Positions 1-13,525 of a stretch of 64,000 nucleotides of DNA are shown here, piece after piece (the stretch's first letter is position 1; every line of letters starts with the position of its first letter). The notes beneath the pieces were generated by a model. It did no database searches and was not told the DNA's origin. It saw nothing but the letters and a program-made list of their open reading frames with translations. The position numbers and the translations under genes were made by a program. This DNA comes from Tubiluchus corallicola (lineage: Eukaryota > Priapulida > Priapulimorpha > Priapulimorphida > Tubiluchidae). The stretch spans positions 186,001 through 250,000 of the forward strand of contig JAQGDQ010000046.1 of the NCBI GenBank assembly GCA_030141605.1, read 5' to 3'.

Positions 1-75
1 CGGAGTCAGATTCGAACTGAGAGCCTTTGCATTAAACGTGCAATGTCATGATCCCTAAATCACATTTCTCATCAG
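1..75 (-). other. degenerate tRNA-like sequence (tRNA pseudogene or SINE head), cut by the window edge
   Basis: Read on the minus strand there is a T-loop TTCGAAT flanked by a stem with 4 of 5 pairs, and before it a perfect 5-bp stem (TTGCA/TGCAA) enclosing a 7-base loop CGTTTAA that resembles an anticodon loop with TTT. The universal T33 is replaced by G, the D arm is poor and the acceptor stem cannot be paired because the 3' end lies beyond the window. It looks like a tRNA remnant or the tRNA-derived head of a SINE rather than a working tRNA. Confidence 0.25.
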
Positions 76-1735
76 ACACCTGGCAGGTATTAGTTCTGTT
101 TTAGCAGCTTACCCAACGAAAGAAGCAATAGAACAAGTGTTAGTTTACTTATGATAGTTAGAGTAATAATCAGTAATTATACTAATTTAATTTTATGAAA
201 TCGATTTAAAGCCTGAACTATCTGTAGGTGGTAAGCTCTTAGGATGCAGACAATAGAGGTCTATTTGATCGCATATGTAATAAAAATTGCAAACAAGTTT
301 ATAATTACCAACTGAAAAAAGGTGCAATAAATTATTCCAAAAATAAGTGACTTGCAACCTTATGCCAATATATATAGGGCTGTACAATAAATAAACACGT
401 TTTTGACATTCTATAATAATGCTTATTTATAATTATCTTATAAAATAGATGTCATTTAGAGTACGTCTAAGAGTTGCAAATTGCTAAAAGAAAAGCCCAC
501 CAGTCTAACAAATTTGATAATATAATATAGATAGTTGGATACCAATTAGATATCTCAAAACTTTGTAAATCATCATGACATTTACATTTTAAAACACATA
601 GATAACATTTTTTAAAACACAGTGTGGTGCACATTTATAATTCCCATATTACTAAGCTAACTAGCTGCGGACAGCTTTTATTCATAGAGTTATAAGCTAT
701 GTTTGTATGTCACAGTAAGTCAGTAACAAAGGTTACTAAACGATGCACAATGCCAGAGTCAATGTTATTTACTGCAGGCAATATAAACTGTCGCTGGCAT
801 GACGGCCAGCAATCACGCAAACATTTGTCTGCTAGTAGTTTAATTAAAAACATAAGAACAAACCAAAAATACTCGTAAAAAATAAGAACAAAAATTTTAA
901 TATTCCAATGAATACTAGACATTTAAAGTAAAGCCCAATTAAAAGACACTATAACAATAATATAAAATTTAACAAGGTAGTAGATAAAAATTGAATGAAA
1001 ATGTAGTGACAGAAGCCCTTACATTACTTATAATTGAACAGAAATTTATTTTTTCCTCAAATTTACAGATGTTCAGTAAGTAACCACTTCCAGTCTGCTA
1101 GGGTGCAATAGATGAATAGAATACAGTAAATGTAAATAGGGCCTAATTCCTAGTACTAAATGAAAAGGAGAGAGGATAGCGAGCCAGCCAAAATGTCATC
1201 AAGTCAGCCATTCTTTTAATATGTTAAAATAGTAAATGATCACAGGCAGCACAAGGGAGTAATGAGGTGCAGACAATAATAGTACTATGTCAGCCTTAGG
1301 TTCGTGTAAATGTATTATGCATTACATTACGACAGTAAGCATTTTGACATTTGGCACACTCAACAATAACTGTCCAATCGATCTTTACAGCGAGCTACCA
1401 ATTTCAAATAGCTCGAGTTTAGTGGCATGGTTTTGGTATAACATTCTAATTTTAATTACAAACTTACACAAGACACAGCTTAAACTACAAAGAAATGACA
1501 CCCCGTGTTCAGTTTACTATTCACAAATGATTGATAATACGCCATCAATAACTATTACATTATATTGACTCACCTAAATTACTCGTATCCCATATAAGTG
1601 GAATTAATTAAAAATGCAATTAGAAATCCAACTTTTGCTCTACCACACAATCCACGTCCACTCGGCTGGTGACTGGCTGACTGCTTTGAACAGAACACTA
1701 AGCGAGTTTCCTGCTGTACATAAACAAAGACCTAC

Positions 1736-1764
1736 TTGAATTCATTTTCGTCGCGTGCTGCCAT
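1736..1764 (-). CDS. possible isolated first coding exon of an unrecognised leftward gene
   Basis: In a locally GC-richer patch the minus strand reads ATG followed by nine further codons' worth of sequence (MAARDENEF plus two bases) and then a donor GTAGGT. It would be a start exon of 29 nt ending in phase 2. I could not find a convincing next exon between 1 and 1735, so the gene, if real, would continue beyond the left edge. No family is recognisable from so short a peptide. Confidence 0.2.
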
Positions 1765-3905
1765 CTGTCGTTCAGTTTAATATTTAAAATGTTTTTAGTA
1801 GTCAAAACCTTATTAGAGCAAGCAAAATAAAAATTTAATCTATAATACACACATACTGATCAAACGTCAGAATTATATATACAATATTCGGCTGATTCGA
1901 ACAGTAATCAACCTCACATAATCGTCATGTGAAACACGTCCCTAAGTAATCTCTCTTATCATTAAAATTATTAATTTTACAAAATTAATAGACAGTAATT
2001 ATTATTAATGACAATAAGTTCAAAGTTTTCTAATTTCAAACCACGCTTACAAAATCTATTAGATTCAGAAATCTTTCACCTAAATAACGAATTCCCATGA
2101 TACTCAAATTCTCGCTTTCAACGGTAATTCAATGTTATACGTAGCTGTCGTCAGCTAGACGGCCTCCCAAGTTTTCAGTTTTCAAAAAAGTGTCTCAAAA
2201 ATTAGCTGTAAAGTACACTTCAAGTTTTATTTACCACAGCTGTGACCTTGGTAGTTTGACACCCTAAGCAAAAATATTTTAGCGTACCCTCTTCAACAGT
2301 CAACTCCTTCCCTCATGGTCCTCACCATGCTCTATTGAAATTTTCTTGTATAATATTGTAATGTGTGATGGTACTTGTGTGTTACACTATACATTTCTAA
2401 TAACGTACTAATCAAGTACAGTTAATTACCTTTCCACAACTTGGACTGCTTAAATCTGAAATTTGATTTATGATCTTACTGTACGCTTTATGACTTGCTA
2501 GCTTTTTTATCATTTGTTTCCTATATTGCACCCTGATATTGATTTCAATTCTTATGGCAAAAACAGCATAATGCGTCATAAATGTATGCGTGAAGTGACA
2601 ATCTTGGGAAACCAGATGAAGCTAAAGTGTTTGGCTGTGGGAAGACTCTTGATGGCAACAATGAACTATACATTTTGATAGGAAAATAATGCAATTTGTT
2701 TGTTTCACTTAATTAGTATAGTACACTTACAGATTACACATAAACTATGCTACTAGTTATACTAAACTTAAAAATTAAAGAATCGTGTCAGAATTTGGCA
2801 CCATAGGCAACTGCCTAGTTTGCCTTGCGGTAGAGCCAGCCCTGTTTTCCCTTACACATTTTACTCAGTTAGTTCATTCCAACTCGGTATTAGTTCTTAA
2901 TTAAATATATTTTTATGCATTCATTGAAAACTTGTGTACATTATCTAACAGATATTTAATTATTGCCAAGAAGCTTAATAATCACCAGCATACACCTAGT
3001 ATATCATTTGCATGACAGTCAGAGCTTAATATATATAGTCACAGACTGTTATAGTCATCACATAGTGCACCACATAATGTCCAAAGAAAAGAAATTTTTT
3101 TTATAAAATATAATAAACAAAATTTAACAGAAATCATTCATTATCAAGAGATCTTTCACTGGCATTGCCTTATAATCTTTTTTAATCCCTTTCACATTTT
3201 ATTTATGCTAAAGTGACTCTCACCCATTAATGGTTCTAAAATTCTCTGTGCATTCAATAACAGGAAAATAAGCCAGCAACGAAAATGTAAAACATTAATG
3301 TATGTGCTCACAAATTTTATTCTTTATTAAAAGAATGTTAAAATTTTTTTAACAGGTGAATGCAAAATGTTTGTAATGACTACTGGATGATTATCGGCTG
3401 TGCAAATTCAAACACATTTTTTTATCATTTCAACACATTTCAGGAATATCAATATTTTTCTAACAGTGATAACAGATTATAAATTACTGACTACAGGGCA
3501 ATTTAGTTGCTATAAACAGTAAGTCACAAAGCAAGTGCAAAATCTAAATCACAGAAAGGTATTGCTGGTGGCTTCTACCCTAATGTTTTTTTGATAGGAG
3601 TTACAAATTCCACATCGTCAAACATAGCCATGTTGTGCCTGACCTTTCCGGTAAAGTCACACGAATGTGTACTATCTCACTGAGCTCTAAAAAGAAATTT
3701 TATAACTCTAAAGAACAACAAAATAACTCAAAAAAGAAAAAACTAGTACTATCACTGTCATTGTTATATGACTCAGTAACGACTATATCACTTCACAAAA
3801 CAGCAATGGACAGCCACCATGACAAGAAACGCAATGCGAGTCCTCGATTTCTCCAGCATTACTAAATAATGTTGATCTTCAGAGATTTCTCTGACAATAA
3901 AGCCA
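1765..3905. other. non-coding stretch downstream of NUBP2
   Basis: AT-rich sequence without a convincing exon on either strand. The part nearest 3905 must include the NUBP2 3' untranslated region; TTTATT (AATAAA on the minus strand) occurs near 3196 and 3318, but the site used cannot be chosen. Short open frames here have no recognisable protein character. Confidence 0.4.
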
Positions 3906-6900
3906 TCAGCTGGTAATGTCAGAAAAATTAAGAATACTTTTAACAATGTCATTAACTGCCTGTAACGCTTTGGAATTTGGAAAGAAGTGTGCAAGGTTTT
4001 CTCCCCTTTCTAGTGCAGTTGTCAGGTCTGGATCTATAGGGACACAACCTGCAAAAAAACAAAATTATTAATAAGCACATGGTGTTATTCTACAGTTTTT
4101 CACAATAGTAGCATTCTAGTTTAATAGATCACAGAGATCGAATGTGAAGCCAACAAAGAAAATTGCTAGCAGGACAGGGCATTGCAGAAAGTATAATAAC
4201 AATGTTCTGTAATCCAGCAAACTTATAAATTGATAAGTTGTGACTATTCCAAAACCAACTAGTCAATCTACTGACAAGGAAAAAACATTATAATCTGGCA
4301 TCCCTTTAATTAGGTTGCTAAAGCATTGGACTACCACACTGACATTGTTTTAACAGCTGATAAAGGAAAAACAACAGAGGTTTTAAGACACATTCAGACG
4401 TCCAGAAGTACAGGAAACAAAGATGAACTCCAGAGAACAAAATTTTGAGATCACTCAATTGTAACTTCAAATTTAAATAATGCTAAACTTATTCTCTGGC
4501 AATGACAGACTATTTTAACAATGAAATCACAGTCAAAAAGCATGACAATAACAGCAATGGAGAATTGTTTTACAAACTGACTTAAATAATGAGAAAATTA
4601 TGTTTAGCAACCGGAAAGATGCTCGCGGACAAAAGTAATTCAGAAAGTGTTAAATTAGTAAATTTAAAAATAGGTGACAAAAAGTTTGGCAGTGAAAACA
4701 TCACATTGGAAATGACAAGTACTTAAATTTGGTCAACGACATACACTGATTTTTATTAGGCACATTTAAAAGCTCAATGATATACAGTTTTAGATACATA
4801 ATACAAGTTTGCAGAAAAAGTATTATATGATATTAAAATCAATATTTTACCTAAAAATGGAACGCCAACTTGATGTGCTAACGATTCTCCTCCCCCTTTT
4901 GAAAATAAATTAGTGCACTCCTGCAAAAACAAATTGTGAGGTGTGATCAATAGAACGTAGTCAGGGTAAAACGATAACTAACGATAAGATATGCAAATTA
5001 CATTGAAAAGAAAAGTAAAAAAACATACGTGAGTCAAGAGGATTAATTTAGCATTTATTTGGGTTCCAGTTAAAAATGAAGTTCTTAATAGCCAAAGTAA
5101 GCTTCTTTCAAGTTCAAATTTTCCCACTGCAGGACTAGCTTTCATCAAATTCAAATTGTCAAGTTTTTAAGAAAGTCTTTGAGTTATTAAAATTAATTTT
5201 TGAGAAAGGGAAATCTTGTTCTGTATTCAGACACATTTGCTGTCATTTAATTTGTAAAAGCAATTCAACAAATTAAACCAGAAATCAACTAAATTACTCC
5301 AGGTATGAATCATTTCAATAAATTGTGAAAGTTTACATTTTTTCACTTTCTTATTTGAGATTATAGAAATGCTTTATGGACATTCCTTAGGGACTTCAAA
5401 GAAAATAAATTTAAATTTTAAGTTTGCATTTGAAATTAAAACACACTAGTTTAAGTTTGGAGATTTTTCAAGATGGAACTCGACTACACAAAAAAATGGT
5501 TTATCCATACACAAAATAGTACAATACTCAAAGCCAATTGTAAAATTAAACTAATAAATAAATTAGAAAATACATACCGAGCAATGGGGACAAACAAAGC
5601 TGCTCATATTTTCTATAATTCCAATTATTGGTATTTTGGTCTTTCTACAAAATGTCACCTCACGGCGTACGTCACCAACAGCTATAGCCTGGAGAGAAAT
5701 AAAAAAATGTTAACATTTTTATAATCATACGTTTACAGAAAAAGCCATTAGCTAAAGGTGAAAGAAAACAACTCAACATTCAACTTCCTATTAATCATGA
5801 CTGCCATCAGTTATATGACAAAATTGTATTGCTTCTAGTTGATCGTGCAACTAAAAAAGTGAAACCTGTGGAGTTGTCACCAAAACAGCGCCATCTACAT
5901 TTGTAAACCGACGTAGGTTCTCCATCACAGTGATATGTTCATCGGAAGTACCGGGTGGAGTGTCAATAATGAGGTAATCTCTGTCAAACCAGTGTACATC
6001 ATCAATGAACTGTTTTATCATAGCTGAAAGAAAATCAGTTAGGAAAATCAAGAAAAGAAAACATCAAGTCAACAACATTGTTACCAATAAAATATTCAGC
6101 AGATTTAACATGTAAAACTTAATTCCTGAACAAGGATAGCATTTCAAAACAAAGACACATAAGATATTACTGGCACGTTTAACTGGACAGTTATGCAGAC
6201 AGCTTACTGAAGAAACTAAAAACACATCCATCTATTTCCTAACTACTGTTTCTGTCATCACGTATGCCTTACTTGTTTTCCTTTGTTGTAAACAGCTAAA
6301 TTTCTAATTAATGGATTTTAATATTGTTAGTATTTTTGACACACAGAAAATTGCGAGTTCAAGTCTTGGGACAGGGCTGTGAAAAGATTAGTTACGTACC
6401 ATTTTTCTTGGGTCCTCGCCATACCACAGCATCATCCTGATGGTTTAGAAGAAATCCGATTGACATGACAGCTAGCCGTTGCTCTTTATCCACAAACACT
6501 GGCACCCAACTAAAAATAAAACAGATCTAACTTCCACACCTTTAAAACATTTTACTAAACAGCCTAAACATTCAAACTGTTTCCCTAGAATTTTGTCAGT
6601 TCTAAGGAAAATTTGTTACCGTATGTAGTGGTTTTAGGCAGTGGTACTTGTTACTTTTTAACTTACAAATAAACCTTTGTTGAATCACCATATCAATGAG
6701 TATAACATACTTAACAATGGCATACTTTTCTTAAATATACCACTTATGAAACTGGCAGATGGTCATATAAAGTCTCAAGTGGTGTTTACCTTGGTATCCG
6801 GAATGTGTTATGCGTTATGCACCTACCTGTGGAATAGCAGTGTGTAAAAAATCAATAGGAAATAGCTGCAGAAAAAATAACACATAACCCAGGTCTAGTA

Positions 6901-9496
6901 AATGGGAGCATTGAAAACAATATAAACATTGAAAACAATCTATTCTGCATCTGCATAACACATAAGCATTCAGGATGCCAGGTAAATGCCTGTGACGCAT
7001 ACTGTAGATGGAAGTACGCTGTACAGCAAACTGCACAAATTGTAGAAACACTGTCAATACAATACAATGCATGCTTTCTTACATTAACATACTTCTTTAC
7101 ATCAAGGTACAGTACAGCATTTCATAAACACATATGCTTGCATGTTGATCTGATTGCGAAATGAGTTGTATATATTGCTAAATGGTATATGCACAACTGG
7201 CTAGTTTGACGGTTTATACTTGCCCTTCAGCACACTGATGAATATCATGCCCTTGTAAATTTAGCATTTTGGGAATGCTTGGGCCACAAAGGTCAACATC
7301 GAGAATTCCAACCTGAAACAAGAAACAAAACAGAAGTGCAAATACAAAACATAACAGCAAGATAAACATGCACTCAAATTGCACACACTTGGCCTGGAGA
7401 CAGTATTGTTTTGTCCCGTGTATCCACCATGTTGTTCTGTTTACAATTACGTAATTTAGTTCCTCAACCTGTAATCAGTTACATTAGACTTGCAAATAAT
7501 TTCATGCACAACAAACAATGGATGATTGCCATATCAGATTAATATTACTTGGAATGGTGTGTTCAGAAATATCACTTCGTAAACAAGGCTTTGAAACTCG
7601 ACTCACAAAAATTTAACTTGCATTACATAAAGTTATGGTCATGTGAGAAAAAAACTGCCCACTGTTAGAGACTAGGTGAGTTATCAGAAAAGTGAAACAT
7701 TTCTAAAGGTTGGCAACATGGCCAGTTTTATTAAATTGATTATGTTGAATCGAAAAGAAAAACTGCTACAAACCTGAAATTGGCAGAAAAGGAACAAAAA
7801 TGCAAAAACAAAATGGCTACGAAGTTTTCCACAAACTATACGATTCAAAAGAAATTCCTAGAAAATTAACCTTAAGAGGTGATTACAACATCTACTCCAG
7901 AGTAATTTGACCTAACGAAAAGTGACCCGTTTTCAAAATGTCTGCCACGCAAAATGAAACTATGCCAAACAAGCAATTATATTAGCCACTGCTTCACCTA
8001 GGCACATACTTACTTGGTTAGTTAATTTTATTGACCACAGGCTAGTAGGTCCAACAATAGCATAACAAAAGAATAATAATTGACTCAAATGCATAATAGG
8101 CACACAATCTAACTTAACACAATGTCAAAACAAAATACTTATAAAAGTTAAGTATAGACATACTATATAAATCAGAGGCTTCAAGTCGAGTATTCATATT
8201 TTCATAATGCATTTTGTGTTAATTGACAAATAATTTTTGGATCTAAATTCCGTAAAGCATCAACATTAATAATTGTCTGACTTATGTATTTAATACGTAA
8301 ATTCTCAGTTACTGCACAATTAGTTATACATCAATGTTTTTCAGTTTGAACACTTAGACTGCACTCACAAAGTTATAGGTCGCGGTCAACACATAAGCAA
8401 TGCCCAGTTTCAACTCCCAAGTAATGTGAAATGTGTCTCATGCCAGAAAAAGATATACATGTATGTTCAGAAATACTCTTACTACTATAGACTGAGTGGA
8501 AACTTCAATTTGGATTTAATTCAGTTCTATAAGTAACACTTTTTGTTTTATCTGGTAACAATATACGTACTTTGATTTTCTGTGCTCATACATGTATTAT
8601 AAAAAGCAAAGCAAATTTTTGTACTAATTCGAACTCGCTGGATCTAAACAGCTGCTACTAGTTCCCTCAAAAAGAAACAAAATGAAGACCCAGTTCCCTA
8701 AGATCACATACCGTAGCAGAATGGTAAACCAGGATTTACAATATACCTTTTTGAGTTTGTCTTGCAATCCCAGTGCTAGCTGTACAGCAATGGTGCTCTT
8801 TCCTACGCCACCCTTTCCAGACAGTATTAAAATCACATGCTTAATAGTAGAAAACTGGACAGATTCTGATTCTGAAAAATGATGCAAGACTCAGTAATCA
8901 CAGTTTACAGCTATTATAAAATTTTATAACCTATGCAATATACACACAATGCACTATCACTTGAATTGACCTTCATTTTAGAAATCAGAAGAAACTCTGC
9001 AGCTTATTTGCCTGTGGCTTTACAGTTAAATTAGTATTACAGAAAAGATTCTAAATTAATGAATTATCATCATCATATGCCCATTATGTAAATTGTAGAC
9101 ATCGGGCAGGCAGAATTCTAAAATAAAAGAAATCCACCCTCAAGACAGGTGTGGTGTTTTTGCCTTGGTTAAAACCCACTTAACCTTTGCTACAACAAAT
9201 GATGCCTTCGCTGGGAGCAGACGTGCTTGTTTGCGAAAACTAACTATACGTATAACCGATGAAGGCGCGCAACAAGAAAATCATGCCAATTGAGAGTCGT
9301 TGGGATGCTCGATATACAAATTAATTTACCGAAGATTATTTTTAGTTGAGCTTAAACATTTGTTATTATTTGTTAGCTGCAAAATAATTAGAAGAAAGTA
9401 GATGACAAAGTAAACTGTAAAATAAGCAATTTAGTAGCTTATTAAAAAGATGCCAATGAAAATAAGTAGCAGTTGCTTGAAACCCTCATTTGACAT
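3906..9496 (-). CDS. NUBP2: cytosolic Fe-S cluster assembly factor NUBP2 (Cfd1), complete, 8 exons
   Basis: P-loop NTPase that with NUBP1 forms the scaffold on which [4Fe-4S] clusters are built in the cytosol before transfer to client proteins. Exons (high to low): 9484-9496 (tentative), 8747-8871, 7224-7312, 6400-6509, 5866-6023, 5578-5688, 4851-4920, 3906-4048; all phases agree and give 272 aa (human is about the same length). Visible motifs: P-loop GKGGVGKST at about residues 23-31, [30 protein letters not shown] and the cluster-binding CPHC at about 198-201. There is no N-terminal cysteine motif, which separates it from NUBP1. Exon 3 ends in a GC donor (GG|GCAAGT), needed to keep frame with exon 4. 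Exon 2 has no ATG and begins right after TTTTTCAG, so a start exon is required; the 13-nt exon at 9484-9496 (MSNE plus G) fits in phase but has a weak donor. Exons 2-8 are secure. Confidence 0.93.
7640..7960. repeat. decayed interspersed repeat related to the element at 38722-39357
   Basis: Inside NUBP2 intron 2. The order of blocks (AAAAACTGCCCAC, GGCAACATGGCCAGT, TATGTTGAATC, AAATTGGCAGAAAAGGA, AAATGGCTACGAAGTTTT, a block ending in ACATCTACTCCAG) matches two stretches at about 38730-38930 and 39025-39245 in a DNAAF11 intron. It is a diverged relative without clear ends. Confidence 0.6.
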
Positions 9497-9519
9497 GCAG
9501 TATGGTATCACCTGGCAAA

Positions 9520-9529
9520 GCGCATGCGC
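9520..9529. promoter_or_regulatory. NRF1-type palindrome at the NUBP2 start
   Basis: GCGCATGCGC is a perfect palindrome matching the core of the NRF1 binding consensus, typical of housekeeping and mitochondrial/Fe-S gene promoters. It lies 24 bp upstream of the proposed NUBP2 ATG (9496, minus strand) in a small GC-rich island. Function is inferred from motif and position only. Confidence 0.5.
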
Positions 9530-10452
9530 TGAGCACCGCGTTTGTGTATAAAGCAAGTGTTTTAGCCGAGATCAATGCATTCACTGCCCTGCTGAGAGAA
9601 AAGCAGAGAAAAACAAAAACCTGCAGTAAAGGTGAGAAATTAAAACTCAAACTTCCAAATTGAAGGATGAAATAACTCAAATTGCCTCAGTCACATGAAC
9701 TTGTGACTGAATTAAGGCAGAGATGTACAAATATTTATCTGACAAATTGAACAGCCCACTTCATTCTGAAATAGAATGATACAACCTTAAATTAAAAATG
9801 TGTCAATTTCAATACTCAGTTTTAAGTTTGCTCCGAATAATAAAGTTGACTCCTACTTTATGGAATGTTTACTATCACTTTATTGTATCTGATTTATGAT
9901 TAGAAAAAACTGGTTAAACTTAATTTCTTTGTTTGCATTTTCTTTCCACATGTTCAATTTAATCCAATTTGGTACACACACGCAGAAATGGAACCAAACT
10001 TTATACCTACACTATTATTTTAGTGAGGTTAATGTACTGTGGTGCACACAATTCATTCCCCTAGACAACAAAAATGTTAATAATGCCAAACAGTGCAAAC
10101 CACATTACACAGGTAAACACAGCATTAATCTAGTAAAAAACTCGACATTGCTATATGCCAGTGACTTGTCAACATAACCATGATAAACACGTGAAATATA
10201 TTACGTACCAAAGGGCGCAGACATCTTTGCTTTCCCAGAATGCCAAATACCAAATTACAGTATCTGCAAAATCAAGGATAGGATAAAAGCCCATGTATCA
10301 CACAATCAAATTCAATTAAATTTATTTATTTCTTTATTGTTTCTGAAAGAAAATTCAACGATCTGGCAACAATAGAATCAACTCTTTGGTACACATCTTC
10401 TTATAATGTGGATTCCATAATTGTAAACAATACAGAAAATATAGACTAATCG

Positions 10453-10839
10453 ATCGGGGTGAGCAATCTCTACCAGAAAGTGAATTTGAATCGAACCTAA
10501 CTTCACTGTTTCGAATTTGAATAATCGAATAAATTCGAAAGATTTGCGAACAAGTTTTCGAACCCCCGGTAAAAATTAGTCTTACAAAGATCATGCATAT
10601 TACTTGATTTTGTTCTACCAATAAAACCTCTAATAATTTGTTTAAAATTGTGCACAGAAATCAAAGCTAAATTATGCTAATTGCATGATATTTTAATAGT
10701 TTTAATGATAAAGAATATATGTGATTGAAGTGCTGAATTATTCGAATCTATAATTTTAGGTTCGAATAGAATTCGAACTAAAATAACTCCTTCAAATTCG
10801 ATTCGAACCTTCGAACTAGAAAGTTTGATGCTCACTCCT
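10453..10839. mobile_element. hAT-like miniature inverted-repeat transposon
   Basis: The ends read ATCGGGGTGAGCA and, on the other strand, AGGAGTGAGCA, the GGGGTGAGCA-type terminus common in hAT elements. Flanks give a near-perfect 8-bp target-site duplication ACTAATCG/ACTAATCA (10445-10452 and 10840-10847). The interior is rich in TTCGAA-type motifs in both orientations and could fold into a long hairpin. No transposase is encoded, so it is non-autonomous. Confidence 0.6.
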
Positions 10840-11268
10840 ACTAATCAATTAAGTAATTATAGTAACATTAACAAGAGGTCTTTATATATTTCTAAGATGT
10901 ACTCATAATCATGTATAAAAAACTTGTATAATTACTTTTTTTAGCTGATTCACACACTGCTGATCTCAGATTTTATTATATTGTGAGGGCTATTCTTCAA
11001 ATTTATTTTATATGAATTATCAACTTATATTCATACCACAATTTCATTAAAAATTTTCAAATCTGCAATGTATCACATTTGCCAACAGTAAACAGCACTT
11101 CCCAATCATTGCTCACTCCCATAATCGTTAAATATTTTTCTATGAAGTTGGTGACATTGTTAAAGAGTATTTAGACTGCAAATTACCTCTTTATCAGTAT
11201 CATCAATGAAAATAAGGCAAAACGAAGCCCCAAGCAATAGTCCCTATTTTTAATTAATAACTATTTCA

Positions 11269-11311
<43 letters not shown>
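11269..11311. repeat. ATT microsatellite
   Basis: About 14 uninterrupted ATT units between NUBP2 and TMEM165. Confidence 0.95.
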
Positions 11312-11312
<1 letters not shown>

Positions 11313-11499
11313 TAATGTCGGTATAGGATTTGACATCGATAAAACTTAGTATTAGCGCAATGTACGGACTTCGTCTGTGTATAAGTGCTCATAACCAGGG
11401 CTGAATCTCACAATCATCTGTATCAGTGCAGGCAGTAGTTATAATGCTGAATCACTTGTGGTGTCTTAGTCTTCTTGTATTTAATAGTCTATGGCTATA

Positions 11500-12143
11500 A
11501 TAGTGTTGTCTGAGCCCGAAAAAAATCGATGTGAACCGAGCCGAACCGAATCAATACCAAACCGGCACCGATTTTTTTATTATCCTCAAAAACCAATACT
11601 GAAACATCACTGATATTTTTATTTTCCTTGAAACTCATATCGAACCAATACTGATCCCGTGTTTTTGAACATCAGTATTGATTTCCTAGAAATCGATACT
11701 GATTAACTGATCAGTAATCATCCGAAGATTAAGATAGCTAGGACATCTTCTAAGATTACCAAATGAAACACCAGCAAGAATCGCCTTAAAATCTTGCAAA
11801 AAAACAAGGTAAACCTGAAACTTGGATAGCGAAGTGTTTTTCAAATTTGAGATGCTTACTTATCTTTACATTTAATCCTTCTTGCAGCTACTGCTGGAAG
11901 CTCGAATAACATATTATATTATTAAATTATCAAGTAATTATGCAATGTGAAACATTCACAGTTTGCTCTGAAATGTGTATACACGACACCAGTGTTGTTC
12001 TGAACCAATGCCAATTTTTTGTTTTGTTTGAAACTGATACTGACCGTTACAAATTATTTTATTTTCCTTGAAACCGATACCGAGCTAATACCAATCCTGC
12101 GTTTTTCACAAAAATCTGCAACCAATCTATTGGAACAACACTG
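11500..12143. mobile_element. degenerate hAT-like repeats, at least two nested or adjacent pieces
   Basis: Hallmark AGTGTTGTTC-type termini occur at about 11502, at 11990 (CAGTGTTGTTCTGAACCAA) and inverted at 12132-12143 (CCAATAGATT... ending in GGAACAACACTG on the plus strand). Between them are repeated blocks such as ATTTTATTTTCCTTGAAAC followed by CCGATACCGAG-like strings. The piece 11990-12143 has matching inverted ends but no clear target-site duplication, so boundaries are approximate. Confidence 0.45.
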
Positions 12144-12604
12144 GTGTTTTGTTGTTGTAGCTACAATAAATAATATACTTTTTTTTCTTTTAATAACTGT
12201 ACTCAATTTATGACTGTATTATGAATATGAATGATTATTATAATTTATATATATTACTTACATGAATAGTTGTTGTAAAAAATCTGCATTTTAATCTTTT
12301 ATGCAATTTTTTACATTTTCGACTGAATTATTTTAGTACACAGTGGTTAACTGAATTAATTGCATTTTAGAGCTTAAATCCTCCCAAGAAATAAATGTTG
12401 ATGAAACCTAGTTTTTCTTTTTGGGGCTATTGTTATCTTTCCGAACCAGAATGATTAGCATATGTCAACAAATGTTTACAAAATCTAGTAAACCTTGCCA
12501 ATCATAAACTTAAATCAAGCAAAAATTCGGATTGTTGGCTTTCTTTAAACAAAACGAAATCCTAATGACCAATTTTGCGACCAGTCAATCATACAAGAAC
12601 GCAC

Positions 12605-12763
<159 letters not shown>

Positions 12764-13525
12764 ATACAGTACTGTTTTTTGGTGTCATTTCTAAGTTTTA
12801 TAAATTAATGCAGCAGTCGTGGAGACTGCGTGAAATGTTAATTTTATTTCATTTCAAGTTGTTTTATTATTTAAACTAATTGCGATCAGTTATGTTCCCG
12901 ATGCACGTTTTTTTGTTTCCACTTTTCTTTCCCGTTTCCGTCAATCGGAAAGTTGGCAACACGGCTTTTTAACACTTAATTTGTTACTGCACTTTTTCGT
13001 GAAAGTTTTGATTTTTAAGCCTTAAGGTAATGCTCTGCTTTCGCAATGTTATTGTTCTCCAGTAAGTATTTTGCTCAAAAAGCTAATCTAAGCAGATCAA
13101 TTTATTGTTTTTTCACCGTCCCTGCGCATAATTTTAGTGACAACTAAACTGTGGATACACACAAGACTAAACCGCATAGCTGGTCGCCCAAATTTGTAAT
13201 AAATAGTTTGTATAAAATTTACACCGGCATCTCTGTACCTTGGATTACTTGAATATCAATTTTGGGTCTACCAAATAGCAGGTTTAGCTCAAGCGTTATT
13301 TCTCATTTTTTTCAAATAAACAATTTTGAATCATTCCTTAATAATAAAATTAAGTTAATCTATAGGGCCGGTCACAAAACTTTTGTTCCTGTCTTACCTT
13401 TTGAATTAAAAAATGTCAATAATAAAAGAGAAAAATTTTTGTAGCTGTGCGAATTTTAAAAGTGAAATGCAGAATATTTAAATTCATTTCTAAAACATCA
13501 TTAAATTCGTATTTTATTACATATA

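Noticed and set aside
1-75. A functional tRNA
   Set aside because: T33 is missing, the D arm and acceptor do not pair properly, and the 3' end is outside the window.
1287-1568. 93-codon frame on +
   Set aside because: Low-complexity, no recognisable family and no supporting splice or promoter signal.
8624-8887. NUBP2 translation beginning upstream of 8871 without an intron
   Set aside because: There is no ATG in frame; the apparent start is TTG, and TTTTTCAG marks an acceptor at 8872.
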